In this document: in pieces, positions 1 to 11,200 of the stretch
Layout of the letters: each line of letters opens with the position of its first letter
Numbering within the stretch: the first letter of the stretch is position 1
Source: Apostichopus japonicus
Taxonomy: Eukaryota > Echinodermata > Holothuroidea > Aspidochirotida > Stichopodidae
Assembly (NCBI RefSeq): GCF_037975245.1
Contig: NC_092582.1
Coordinates: 23,026,577-23,090,576, forward strand
Direction of reading: 5' to 3'
DNA: 64,000 nucleotides
Program-made: the position numbers and the translations under genes
Notes under the pieces: generated by a model
What the model was told of the DNA's origin: nothing
Database searches by the model: none
Seen by the model: only the letters and a program-made list of their open reading frames with translations

Positions 1-1822
1 TTTATCATGTAAAACTTTTGGAATTACTATAGATGTATACGTATTGCTATGTCTTTGACGTCAAGTAAAACAGTATTGTGTACTCGAGGCCTGTCTCGAC
101 CCTTCATCTCGCGATCGTTCGCTGATTGGCCCAGTCTCAGTGGTCTCGAGAATACAATTGATTAGGGCGTGGTCTTCGTCTCGGTCTCGCGTGCTAGGCC
201 AGCAGGTCAAACTTTTGCATGTATATATATGCCCAATATTGTGTGCAAGAAGGTTAATGTTTTATTTTGACTGAGGTCATGTAGATAAACAGAGATGAAC
301 TGTGAAAACCTTGTTGTTTTAATCTTGAAAAATTATACTTGGAACAATTTGAAGTGGATGATGCTCTATATTGAACATATGAAAAAATTTGTTGTTTGTG
401 AGAGGTCAAAGTTCGGTAAAATGGAAATCCTTCCAGGATGTCTCAAGAGGGGACATTTTGATGTGCTAAATCTTTATCGAACGGCGCGGGCGGATGAAGG
501 AACCCGCGGAGGGCTGAGGCCGTTGGAAAGGACTCCCATACATGTAGGGGAGGGGTGTCCCCCCCCCCCCGAAAAGCCTATTCGTTAAATGCTGCATTCT
601 GGGACTATAAATTAGGTCTATATTTAGCTCTAAAAGCAAGGTTGTACAAATAAATACATTCGATTTTCGGTTTGACAGAATGTCTATGCATCCTTATCAT
701 CAGTGGTTAGTCTTCCCCGACTGAATGTAAAACTTCTTTCTCGCCTACCGTGTCTATGGAGTGAACTGGTAACCTTTTAACACGGTGCGCCCTCTATGCC
801 CGTACCACACGGGACAATGATCCCCACCCCCTTTCTCATTCTACCACCCAAACGTGTTTGAACGTTCGTTCCGACTGAAGCATTGTCGGCCTCCTACTGA
901 CGATGAAGGGTGTGGGGGGGGGGAGCATGGAAGGTGGGGGAAATAACCCTTCCTCTCCTTATAGAGGAAACGAGCTCCCAGAGAAGTCTTCGAGGAATGA
1001 CCAGCTTGATATAGTTCTAACTAGTTTTTTTTACCTTCTGGTTGATTGGGTCGTTTCAATAATGATGAATTTTCCGATATAGCCTGATGCTTTGGGGAAG
1101 ACCTAGTCTTGGCCAAGTCACTTGTAATACTATTTTTCTCGCGTAATACTATTTTTCTCGCGTACAAACTGTACATACCTCAGAGTTCGTTTCTGCCTAC
1201 CACGAATGTGCTTGCCCATTTTATTTTACATGCCCGAGGATCTGTCCTAGTATCAATCGAAAGCGTTGCTGCGGGCGTTCTCTGGGCAGTACAGCAGATA
1301 GATACGGGGAAATAGCTTTGTGAAAAAGAAAGGTACACTAGGCTGTTCATACTAGGGTCTTAAACAAGGGAAGACCCAGAGACCGAAAAAAACACAAACA
1401 CAAATCTTCGTTACTGCAACACTCGCAAAATTAACTATTAATTTATCATCGAAATACGATATCGGCGTTGAAGCTTAATATATAAAATTCTTTATCCACA
1501 GCCATTTAAACCCATACCCCCCCAACCCCCCTCCCCATAAGAAAAGGCACAGTGAAAACGACAGTATTTGTGTAGTACGTAGTTTAAGGAGAATGTTACG
1601 AAGGACGGTAATTGATGGCACACAATACCAATCTTGGAAGACAAAACTAGGATACGGGGAAACAGGTCGATAAATATTTACAAAAAATTCCAAATTTCTC
1701 TTGAAAAAAAGCGTATGTTGTGATAAAGATCTAAATGAAAATAATAGGGAAAACATCTTTTTTTTTTCTTTTTTTTTAAATCAACTTCTTTTTCAGTTTA
1801 CAAATTCCACATTTATTACAGG

Positions 1823-2088
1823 ATTGAATTTAGCACCAAACATACACCAATCTCAAAAGAGATTTTAGATGGGAGGATATTTAAACGTTTGGTACCCAAC
1901 GTAGTACCAAACTTAACATGACGTTATAATATTTGACATTATACGTAATAAATGACTTTAAGTTGGAGGTTTCAGAATTTAATTTAACACCTAACAGACA
2001 CCAAGCTCAAAGTTACTTTCAGTGAGAGGATAGTTAAGGGTGATTTGATTTGACACCCAACATACACGCCAATCTCAAAATTTACATA
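1823..2088. repeat. Degenerate tandem repeat, three copies
   Basis: Three related segments (about 1823-1888, 1975-2040, 2042-2088) share the order TTTAAyTTarCACC, then ACACCAAtCTCAAA, then GAGGATAtTTAA. Similarity is clear by eye but imperfect and spacing is uneven, so this is an old duplicated block and not a clean satellite. Confidence 0.5.
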
Positions 2089-2194
2089 AAAAATATAATA
2101 AGAGTGGTTTCTTAAAGCTCCATATTTTGCGTTGGTAAGAAACTTAATATTTAGCATTCATTCATAAATGCCTAAACAAACTTTCTGTATACTG

Positions 2195-2225
2195 GACCAG
2201 TCTCGAATGCAATTCGAGACTGGTC
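2195..2225. repeat. Perfect 14-bp hairpin
   Basis: The arms GACCAGTCTCGAAT (2195-2208) and ATTCGAGACTGGTC (2212-2225) are exact reverse complements around a 3-base loop, GCA. No gene use is known. Confidence 0.9.
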
Positions 2226-2391
2226 GAGTGTATAGAGAGAATTGCTTCAGGATCGAAATGTTAGACAAACACTGGTTTGTTGCCGTGGCAATCATGACGT
2301 CATAATTAAAAGAAATGAAGACATGCCATGAGTATATGCAAATATGTTTATGGGCAAAGAAATTTTCCAAATTGCAAAGAACACTGTACAG

Positions 2392-2399
2392 TATATATA
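2392..2399 (+). promoter_or_regulatory. Possible TATA box upstream of the 2517 ORF
   Basis: TATATATA lies about 120 bases upstream of the ATG at 2517, with an initiator-like TCAGTT some 20-30 bases downstream. The spacing suits a short 5' UTR. AT-rich octamers are common in this window, so this is suggestive only. Confidence 0.3.
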
Positions 2400-2516
2400 G
2401 CCTACTTTCAATCAGTTACAGCAGTAGTAGTATACTGTATATGTTTTCACACACACAGAGTCTCAATACACACTGTACGTACTTCTTAAATCATCCAGCT
2501 AAATACTTCGAGTAAT

Positions 2517-2891
2517 ATGAATGACTTAGGGATTAATTTTGAGCTTAATTTTGGGCTAGAGTCAATGTCAGCACCCTTATCGAGGTGCTTCAACGAAGAA
2601 CCGAAGCGTAAAGCGTCCAATGTTGACACTTGTAACAGTAGAAACCTTGTTGCTAAGCCTAACAATAACGTTAGCACTACTACTACTAGCAGTAACGACA
2701 TTACTGACCAGGGACTAGGCCTAACGATCTTTCAGACTCGCAATAACACTGCGGTTACTACAAGAACACCTGTCGAACAATGGAGCTCGGAACCTCTTCA
2801 AAAACTGCTCATTCTCAGGTCCAGTAAACGTTTATTTGAACGGTTCATGTACCGACCAGGGATAGACGAGTTCTACTCAAAAGATTGTTAG
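2517..2891 (+). CDS. Hypothetical small protein or first exon, 124 aa
   Basis: An open frame starts at an ATG at 2517 and runs 124 codons to a stop at 2889-2891. I do not recognise a family. The protein is polar and rich in Ser, Thr and Asn through its middle third, with a basic patch (EPKRKAS, about residues 29-35) and a more ordered-looking C-terminal third (residues 88-124, with EQWSSEPLQKLLILRSSKRL). The composition resembles the N-terminal region of a transcription factor more than a repeat translation. A TATA-like box sits upstream. A possible splice donor (CTCAG|GTCCAG) near 2816 would cut the frame after about 100 residues, so this could be a first exon, but no continuation was found on the plus strand. 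It may also be a chance frame. Confidence 0.35.
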   Translation: MNDLGINFELNFGLESMSAPLSRCFNEEPKRKASNVDTCNSRNLVAKPNNNVSTTTTSSNDITDQGLGLTIFQTRNNTAVTTRTPVEQWSSEPLQKLLILRSSKRLFERFMYRPGIDEFYSKDC

Positions 2892-4376
2892 CAACAAGCA
2901 ACGTTGCTATCCTAACTGTGTTGTAGTGTTTACGGACTTTCCAGAACACACACAACTCAGCATCTGTTTATTGCGCAATTTGACCTGATAGGTCAAAAAA
3001 ACGTTTTACAATGTTATCTTTAGAAATTTGTTCATCTGTACTTATTTAATTTGCATTTGCCTCCATTTTTTAGTGTTTGAATGGATAAAAGTACAAAAAT
3101 TTAAGACCAAACGACACTGCTTCATTCGTATTTTTTTCACTCCTAATGTTCGTCGGAAGAAAATGCTGTTTTACAATGAGGTTACTATTACGTCATTCTG
3201 GAAAAAGATCAAGGGAGGCATTAGGAGAATTAAATACAGATCAGCAAAAATTTGCGAAAAAATGCCGTTTTCTAACATTTGTGAGGGTCATTTAGAAGGG
3301 CAGCGGACCTCGGCTATCGCCTCGGTCCGCTCAGCCTCCTCGATGACGTCATCATCGGTCTCAAATCAAATTTAAGACCGGTTCCCTTCGTATTTATCCC
3401 CTAATTAAAACACGCTGGTTTCTCTTAACATTAGAGAGCTAGTCACCGTTTTAGTAAATAATCAACACTCAACCTTTCAGAGAAGAGTAAGTATGCTAAA
3501 TTGGAATAAGAAAGATTCTTTTAGACACAAAATTAATATTGATATGGCAAATTTTATATTTCAACATAACCTTTAATTTGTTGGGGTGGGGTTGGGGCAG
3601 GATGTGTGTGGTGGTGAGGGAGGGTGTATGTGGTAAAATGTAAAATTTGAAACAATAAGAGGCTCATTAATTAACGGGGGCTGACCTACCAAGTATAACT
3701 GCAGTCCGTGACGTCATTCTTTTGATGGCGTACTGACCTAATGACTTGATCGTTATACTCAACGATCGACAGAAAACACACCTAGTCGATATTTAAATGG
3801 TAGATTAAGAAGGGGGGAGGGGGGGGGAGGTGGGTGGTGCCCCGGAAGTGGGCCAGTTAAGAGAGGAGCAAAGCAAGCTAAATAATCCAGCCATTTTAGT
3901 TAATTGGCCTGACAGGTTTCAAAGGGTCATTTCTTAAAAAGCTGACAGTGGTATAGAAATATCACCTCGACTGTAAACATTATTATTATTTTTTCCACAG
4001 TCGATAACATATATCAAAATTACTTTTGTCACTAGAGTACCGTCTGTGACAGTTATCTGTGACGTCACCCAATGACTAGGTCCTTGCATTACTGTGCGAG
4101 TAGCAATGCTTCAAGTGGCTCATATTTTCTTCATTATACCAAGCTCTGAGCAGCAACTATAACAACGGGTTTGAGGTCAATGCTTTCCAACATTATATGT
4201 CATAATATCTGAACTAGTACTAGATATAGAGTATATCATATATCATATCTTTTACAACATATCGCCTGTAAGATGTTCAAAACAATTCCAGCGAAGAAAC
4301 AAAAGAAAAGATAAGAAATGAGAGAAAAAAAAAAAGAAGAAAAAAAGGGAGAGTTAATGTTCCCTTGACGATGACG
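2892..4376. other. Desaturase 3' flank
   Basis: No coding frame is convincing. The lower-coordinate part of this stretch should hold the desaturase 3' UTR. I could not settle the polyadenylation site: an AATAAA on the minus strand near 2967-2972 would imply a 1.4-kb UTR. A small hairpin with arms AGCGGACC/GGTCCGCT lies near 3302-3331. Confidence 0.5.
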
Positions 4377-7300
4377 TCATTGATCTTTGTCCTCGTTTCG
4401 CGTATGTATACTACCGTCTCCGGTCTTTTGTGCTCTGGCTTTGATCACCTCTTTCGGAACCGACTTTAGATCATACGCCAAGCCAAAGAAGTTCATTAAG
4501 TCGATAAACTGCGTGGTGGGGTTGATCTTCCAGGGGAACTCGCTGGTTCGGTAGTCAAACGGAAAGACGTGATGGTAGTTATGCCAGCCCTCGCCCAGAG
4601 CGAAGAACGACACCAAGAAATTCTGCGCGGGGTCGATCCTATCGTCGTAAGGGTGGTGCCCCCAGAAGTGAGCGACGCTGTTGACGGAGAAGGTGATGTT
4701 GTACGTCAAGACCAACCGGATGATCCCGGCGGTTAAGAATGCGTACCACGCCGACTCGCCCCATAGGAACACTGGAAGAAATGTTGGCATGACAACGCCA
4801 ACTAGTAACACCAAGATATTATAGTACCTGTAAGAGGGAAAAATATCATAACGAAAAGATGAGTTAGTCAAAACGTACTTGATTTATAGTAAATGTAAAA
4901 ATCCATACGATTGCCTGTGAACAGTAACCTAATATGTTTCCATTTTTTTATTTTTTTATTATTATTAAATTTTTTGTTTGTTTTTTGGATGACGTCAAAA
5001 CCTCACAAAAGTGTAAACAATAATTGATGTTTTCATTCAGTCACAGCACATGTACTTACTTATGTTGATAATGAACGACTGGGTCAGCTAGCAGGTCACT
5101 GCTGTCCAGCTGGTCTTTCTTTTCGGGGACCTCTGGGTGTGCCTCCACCATAAGCCATCCAATGTGACAGAAGAAGAAACCACGTTTGGCGTTATGAGGG
5201 TCCGCATCGGTATCCGTATATTTATGATGAGCTCGGTGAGATCTGCTCCAATCATAAATGCTCTCCTAACAACACAAAAAAAGTATGGTAAAAAAAGACA
5301 TCAAAAAGTGTAACAAATGTCGGAGAAAGATTATGAAAAAAATATAAGAAAGATTTGGAAGGGAACATAAGTGAGTGGTACAACACCGATAGTGGATGAG
5401 GTCAAAGGTTACAGTGTCAAAATATACCAGATAACTGGACTTGGTGTAGTAGCCCTCTATTAATAAACGGTTATGCGGGGAGTGTGTGAGGGGGAGGTGG
5501 GCGCAGATCAGAAAACTAATACGGTAGTAAAAATCGCTATTTCGCTATATAACCTTTCGTATGCTATCTAACAACCATCACGCCCATCCTTGCACAGTGT
5601 TCATACGTGGGAATCCACATATAAACAATAATATCAATAGATCATTTTTTCACTTGAGGGTAAATGAGATATCGTGCTTACAAGGGGGATGCACGAATTT
5701 TGACCTCTGCGTATCTCAGAGATGACCTTTGACTTATCCTAAATCTACTCCCCTGCTTCTTCGATATTTTTGGGTTCCCTGGTGTATACGAGTTTTCGTA
5801 GGCAGACCTTTCAATTCCTCAAATTCATATGACCTTTGACCTCGCATGAGCCTTTCGGTACTCAGCATGTGGCATTCACGCATCGCAAAGACATATACTT
5901 CGACTGATATACAGATTTTACAGCCTTTGGCGTCACATAATTATTGCTACAAATAAGAGCTTTATTTCGTAAACTGTTTTTTTAAGTTTGTCATATGATA
6001 CCGTAAGCCTTCCTCCTTAATATATAGTAACAATCTAAAACAACATAAAAAAAAACAAACTCATCGATACTAGAGAAGTTCGGGCTGATAAAAAAAGAAG
6101 GATTTCCTGCATTCAATGCTTAAATTACAACACACTATGTGCAGCCTTTTCTTCGAATTCCATCTCTTTCTCCGTTCTTGCTACGCCGGTTAAACCTGTG
6201 ACGTCTTTCAATCTCGTACGATCAACTTGCTTCCAAATCATCTTAATGTAAAAAAACACTTAGGCTTAGATACGTTGCCCAATACCACCTATACATAATT
6301 TGTTGGCCATGTCGGTAATGTCTTCGTGGAGGGCATGGAACAAAGCTAGTAGGCAGGAATGTACCCATAGTAACCTGTTAGTCTACGTTTGACAAAGGTA
6401 GGTGGTATAGAACAAATATAACCTGAAGTAATTTTGAGAATTTTAAAATAACAAATTGCAGTGAAAATGTTCTTTCACCATGCATGGAGACTAATTCCCT
6501 GGTTTTTTGTTTTTATATAAACGAGATATACTAACTGGTACAGCCATCGCAGAATCTTTAGAAAAAGTAATACACAATTTGGATGACAAAGTCACCGAGC
6601 CGGGGGAACAGGGCGGGGGAAGGGTAATTCAAAGAGCGAGGGTGGGGTGTGGGTGGGGTGATGGAGGAGAGATGGTTAAGACGCTTTGATTACATGATAC
6701 CTTGTGAGTCCGAAATCACACTCCTTCCCTTTCTCAAGAGAAGCTTTTGAAATAACAAACAATACAAATTTCACGGAGATCATTTTTCCTAGACAACAGG
6801 GGGGTTACTCAGAGATCATCAGGTGGTCTGAGACGCGAAAATATACCGACAAACTGGAACAAAGTTGAGGTCAGCTGAAGACCAATCACTTTATTTTGAT
6901 AGAAAACAAGTAACTAGATGCACCGTCCATTATGTATTTATCTTCTCTGGACAAGTGGACAACCCACTCTATGCGTGCGAATCGGATAGCCATGACAGAA
7001 TGTCCAGGTTGTCCTTGAGACATTGGACAATAACACAAAGATATATTTTAATGTCAGCACTGGACAACAGTTTAGTTGACACAACAGGAGAAAGAGGGAG
7101 CAACATAAGCACTGGGTATGGATCCGCAGGGCTGAAGAGGAGAGGAGATGAGAAGATATGAGAGGAGATGGGAGGAGATGAGAGGAGAGGGGACGTGACC
7201 TACTCACCTGTACTGCTAGAGCTCCTACGACGGCAAGGAAGATCCTCAGAGGTAACCGAGCATTGTAGGCCCTGTGACTCCAGAGGCGGTGAGCACCAGC

Positions 7301-8249
7301 AGTGATGGAGAGATTAGACAGCCAACCTAGGACGAAAGCTGAAAGGAAGGAACGACCATTAACTACTCTCACCACTTATACATATCAGGGACGAGGCGGG
7401 GGGGGGGGGGGTGAGTGGGTACATGGACGGGAGAGGGAAGGGTACGGGCGACGAGAAAGATTAAGGAAATGTACCCTAACCCTGCGCTTCTAAGCTTAAC
7501 TTACTGTCCATTCGTCGGTAAATTTATAATCACAGTTTGTTAACAACTTTATCGTTCGATTATCTATTTGACATATCCCCCTCCCATGACCATGGCGACC
7601 ATCAATTTGTTTCTGTGTGCAAAAGTATCACTTTACATTTTTTCTCTCGAAATTTCAACAAAGGGGAAATTGACCTCTGTTTGACCTTTATACTGCACTT
7701 ACACCCTAAAACGACCAAGAATTTCTAATAAATATTAGCAACTTTGGCGAATACATGCACTAACTTTAGCCAATGATCCCTCAAATGACCCTTACATGAC
7801 CTTTGACCTCACGTTCCTGAGTACCACAAACGACAACCCACTAACCGCGGCAACATAACCTGTAACACTGCAATGTAAGTAACTTGAATACTACTATCAT
7901 GCAACCACCGTTTTGGAAGGAAACAAAATCTTTTACTATAGTAACTTATCATGCATTCCAAAGAGATCAGATAAAGTGAATATTTCGTTTCTGAATGGTC
8001 TGCTCTTTCGCCAGGTGATGGTACGAGGCTATCGCTTTTGAAAAACACGATCGGAAACTTACCAAACAGAAGCGTATACCAACTGCACCGCCATGATACA
8101 AACAGGAGGCCGTATAATGCTAAAATATGTAGTAATGCGTAAAAGATAACCCGAGTCCAGTATATATGGCGTTTGCGATCACTTTTGTCCTCTAGAGGAT
8201 AATGTTCTGAGATTGGCTCTGTTGGTTCCTGTGTAGCACGAGGCGCCAT
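4377..8249 (-). CDS. SCD: Stearoyl-CoA (acyl-CoA delta-9) desaturase
   Basis: This membrane di-iron enzyme of the endoplasmic reticulum puts the first double bond into saturated acyl-CoA, using cytochrome b5 as electron donor. Coding exons on the minus strand are 8063-8249, 7208-7338, 5060-5265 and 4377-4827; all junctions are GT-AG with matching phase and give 324 residues (human SCD has 359; the difference is mainly at the N-terminus). All the iron-binding histidine boxes are visible: HRLWSH at 79-84, HRAHH at 116-120, NSVAH at 224-228 and HNYHH at 257-261. Hydrophobic segments precede box I and lie between boxes II and III. The ATG at 8247-8249 is chosen because a polypyrimidine tract and AG (intron end at 8258) lie just upstream, which also implies a 5' UTR exon further right that I could not place. 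No breaks are seen, so the gene looks intact. Confidence 0.96.
7137..7195. repeat. Purine-rich GAGGAGAT microsatellite
   Basis: About 60 bases of GAGGAGATGAGAGGAGA-type purine repeats lie a few bases from the splice donor of the desaturase exon at 7208-7338, inside the following intron. Confidence 0.8.
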
Positions 8250-11200
8250 TTTAAAACCTGTAGAAGAAGAAGAAGGGAGAAACGCAAGTTACAATCTGAC
8301 AATCTGATTGGCTATATCACTATACACTCAGCCAGAGCCGTTCAGTGTCGAAAAAATGTTAAAAAAGTTTTTTTTTGCATGGTATTTTGTCAGTGTCAGT
8401 GTATAATCGTAGTAGCATTCAGGCCTACTGATTCAGCTACTTAGTTTGGCAGATGCAATTAGTTAAATTTAGCCTATAGGCTATTACAAGCCTACAGTTG
8501 GCCATTGCGTAATAAAATGCATATAGCCTACCTAACCGCACTCGATGGAGAGTCATGAACCGTATCCACAACGACGACGAGCGTTCTCATCCTTTCTATG
8601 ATTCGTCCTAAGTTGTTGCGAGAACAGCATGTTATGAAGCTTTGCTAGCAATCGTACGTGATACGCGCTTCCTATAAATAATTACACTGCTAATGCACTG
8701 CGATAGAGATATATGTCTTTAGGCCACTGCCCATCTGGCTGTCTTACAAAATATGAAAGTTTATATTGTCCATCAGTTAAGTTCGTCAAATGTATTTAAG
8801 TCCAGACATTGGACAATAAACAAGAATCATCCTACTGAAAATTGTAAAAGAGCACTATGTTTGTCCTTCTAATAAAAAATGTAAAAGAACATGTAAAAGA
8901 ATTCAAACAGGAAACAAAATCTGCTGATAATATGATATCATATGATAATGATGAAACTGGCAAAACATTGCACCAAATCGCATCTGAGGACCTTCAATTG
9001 TTTAAAAATTTCTCAAAGGGGGAGGTGCACCAGATCGCAGGCTAAAAGGACATTCAATTGTTCAAAAATATACGTTTACGAAGATTAGCAAAACTGTATG
9101 GCCAGAGAATAATAGCAACTCGGAAACGAGTGCGCCTCCCAACAGTAGATTTTCAAAATGCCCCGAGCATTGTGTTTATACAGTCTTTAAAAGGTCCTGC
9201 ACTTTTTCCTTTTCCAATAGGCATCTCGTTCTGCCTTGTTGGCGGTAAGTATCGGAAGTACAGAGTTAATTGTTATTGACCAATACATATCTTTACTAAG
9301 CAATAATCGTGATGACCTACGCCGTGAGGACTTCAATATACCAGCATTATTCAACTATAGTTATACAACAATGGTGAGCGCGACTGCATTTTAAGTTCAC
9401 TTTCAATAATCCCTTCACTATAGTATACGTAACGCATACACATTCAAAGAAGGTTATGTAAATGGGTGCCTGTTGGAATTAAGTAGGTGAGTTTTTTCTG
9501 ACAGAAAAAGTAAAACATGGCACAGTCAAAAAATATACAAGCTTATTATTGCACCAAATGAAGTCAAAAAGCCGTTGGATAAATTGAAAATCTTGTAGCT
9601 GTTTCTTCTCGGCATCCGTCAACTTTTTGAGCTCAAGGTGATATTGAAAAATACTTGCCAACTCAAAACAATAAACGACATTAAATCAATATCCTCTCTT
9701 TGGTGTGCTTCCATGTCAACGATCTCAAAGGGCCCTTGATTATAACTAGCATTAAGAGGGGATTTTGAAGTAATCAACAACAGAAAAGGAGAGATAATAT
9801 CAAGGAATGGTTCCTTCGAATTCCGTCTGCATTCAGTTACAGTTTCTGTTTTCATTGGTCACTTAGGGTTGACCATGCCGTTCTGTCATTTTGCATTCCA
9901 TGTCCCTATGACAGCAGTCCTAATCATTTTCGTTCGTTGACGTTGAATAAACATACCAGCGCGAGTTAAATGTGAACTGCGTCGGAGTTACGTATACAGC
10001 CAATCCACTTAAAAATAGACGTATTCATTATAGAGAGAATTAAAAGTATGTACACAAACATACAAAGTAATGGAACAATCGCAGTTCAACTAATATATCA
10101 CTTTAACTAATTCGTCTATAGGAAAATGCAGAACAATATGGACTACGTATGCAGTTCCATGGACGCTACGACCTGTATAGATTTTCATGGCCATACTGTA
10201 GCCTACCGTGAGATTCCAGGAAATTCAGGTAAAATTGCTGGTGGTCAGTGTAAATGAAAACATGTATATACTACACAACAGCAAAGAAAGAAGGGGGGGG
10301 GGGGTCTTACCAAACAGCAATGAATAGCCTAGGTATATTGGCATTCCAAATATTTTTACAAAACGAAACCAAAACAAACAAATTGAGAAGTAAACCAGAG
10401 AGCCGAATTTCTTAGTGATACATTGCCGCATTTCTACAAACCGTATACAGATGGGGCATTGTGTTGTATGTTAACTTGCACTCAATGCAAAACGGTACAA
10501 ACCCGTTTTTGCACACTTACTATTTCTCGTCAAAAATCCGAAAATTATCGTTTTGACGAGATGTACACTATGTAAAAAAAAGGTTAAATATCTGAAGATC
10601 TGAATATCTGATGATCCGTTTGCACATTTTGTCCCACTTGTGCAAATTTTTCATTATTTTTATTGGTTAGTAAATCTGATCAAAACGGGTAATTTTCAGA
10701 TTTTTTACCGTTTTGCACATATGGAGTATTTTGTCAAAACGTTTTTATTTTCAGAGTTTGAACACAAGTCCATAGCATGGGCACAAGTCCATAGCATGGG
10801 CACTTCCGCCACTTACTTTAGTTAAGTATCAATTGGTTGAGAGGTAGAGCAATGCTCTAGCATATATTTAACCTTCGAATGTTGAAATATTAGTTCAGTT
10901 ACCATGGTACTATAGCCACATATTTTGACAGCAATTGACATACCCTGTGTATGGGTTGCAACTTGCAAGTAAATGTAATGTTAATGTAATGTTTTCCCTT
11001 GAACCAGTCGATTGAGCGCTTTTGACACAAACACTGACAGGTTTTTAACACTCTCTCAGGTTCGTATAACTCCCAGTCAACTGTTAGCCACAATACCCAG
11101 GGTGGCCCGCCGAACCTCGCTCCTCTGGACCACTAATTCTAAGTGCTACCATGGCAACTAGATACTGCTACAGCAACTAGGCCATAGGTACTATAAGCTA

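Larger units (their letters stand above)
1..2290. other. Left flank without a recognised gene
   Basis: No reading frame here looks like a conserved protein. The stretch holds several G or C homopolymer runs, one perfect TGACGTCA at 56-63, a degenerate three-copy repeat at 1823-2088 and a perfect hairpin at 2195-2225, listed separately. The short frames present look like chance. Confidence 0.6.
56..4997. promoter_or_regulatory. Cluster of seven CRE palindromes (TGACGTCA)
   Basis: Exact TGACGTCA, the full CREB/ATF site, occurs at 56-63, 2295-2302, 3344-3351, 3709-3716, 4060-4067, 4372-4379 and 4990-4997. The flanks differ, so they are not copies of one repeat unit. The sixth overlaps the desaturase stop codon. 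Only three more copies were found in the remaining 59 kb (14304, 55862, 58244). Binding is inferred from the motif alone. Confidence 0.45.

Noticed and set aside
9479-9855. Two overlapping minus-strand frames with protein-like stretches (YHLELKKLTDAEKKQLQDF)
   Set aside because: No family recognised, no start, splice or promoter evidence; possibly an old repeat.
10830-10885. tRNA-like sequence (GAGGTAGAGCAATGCTCTAGC ... CTTCGAAT)
   Set aside because: The A-box and B-box resemblance is weak and no acceptor stem pairs.
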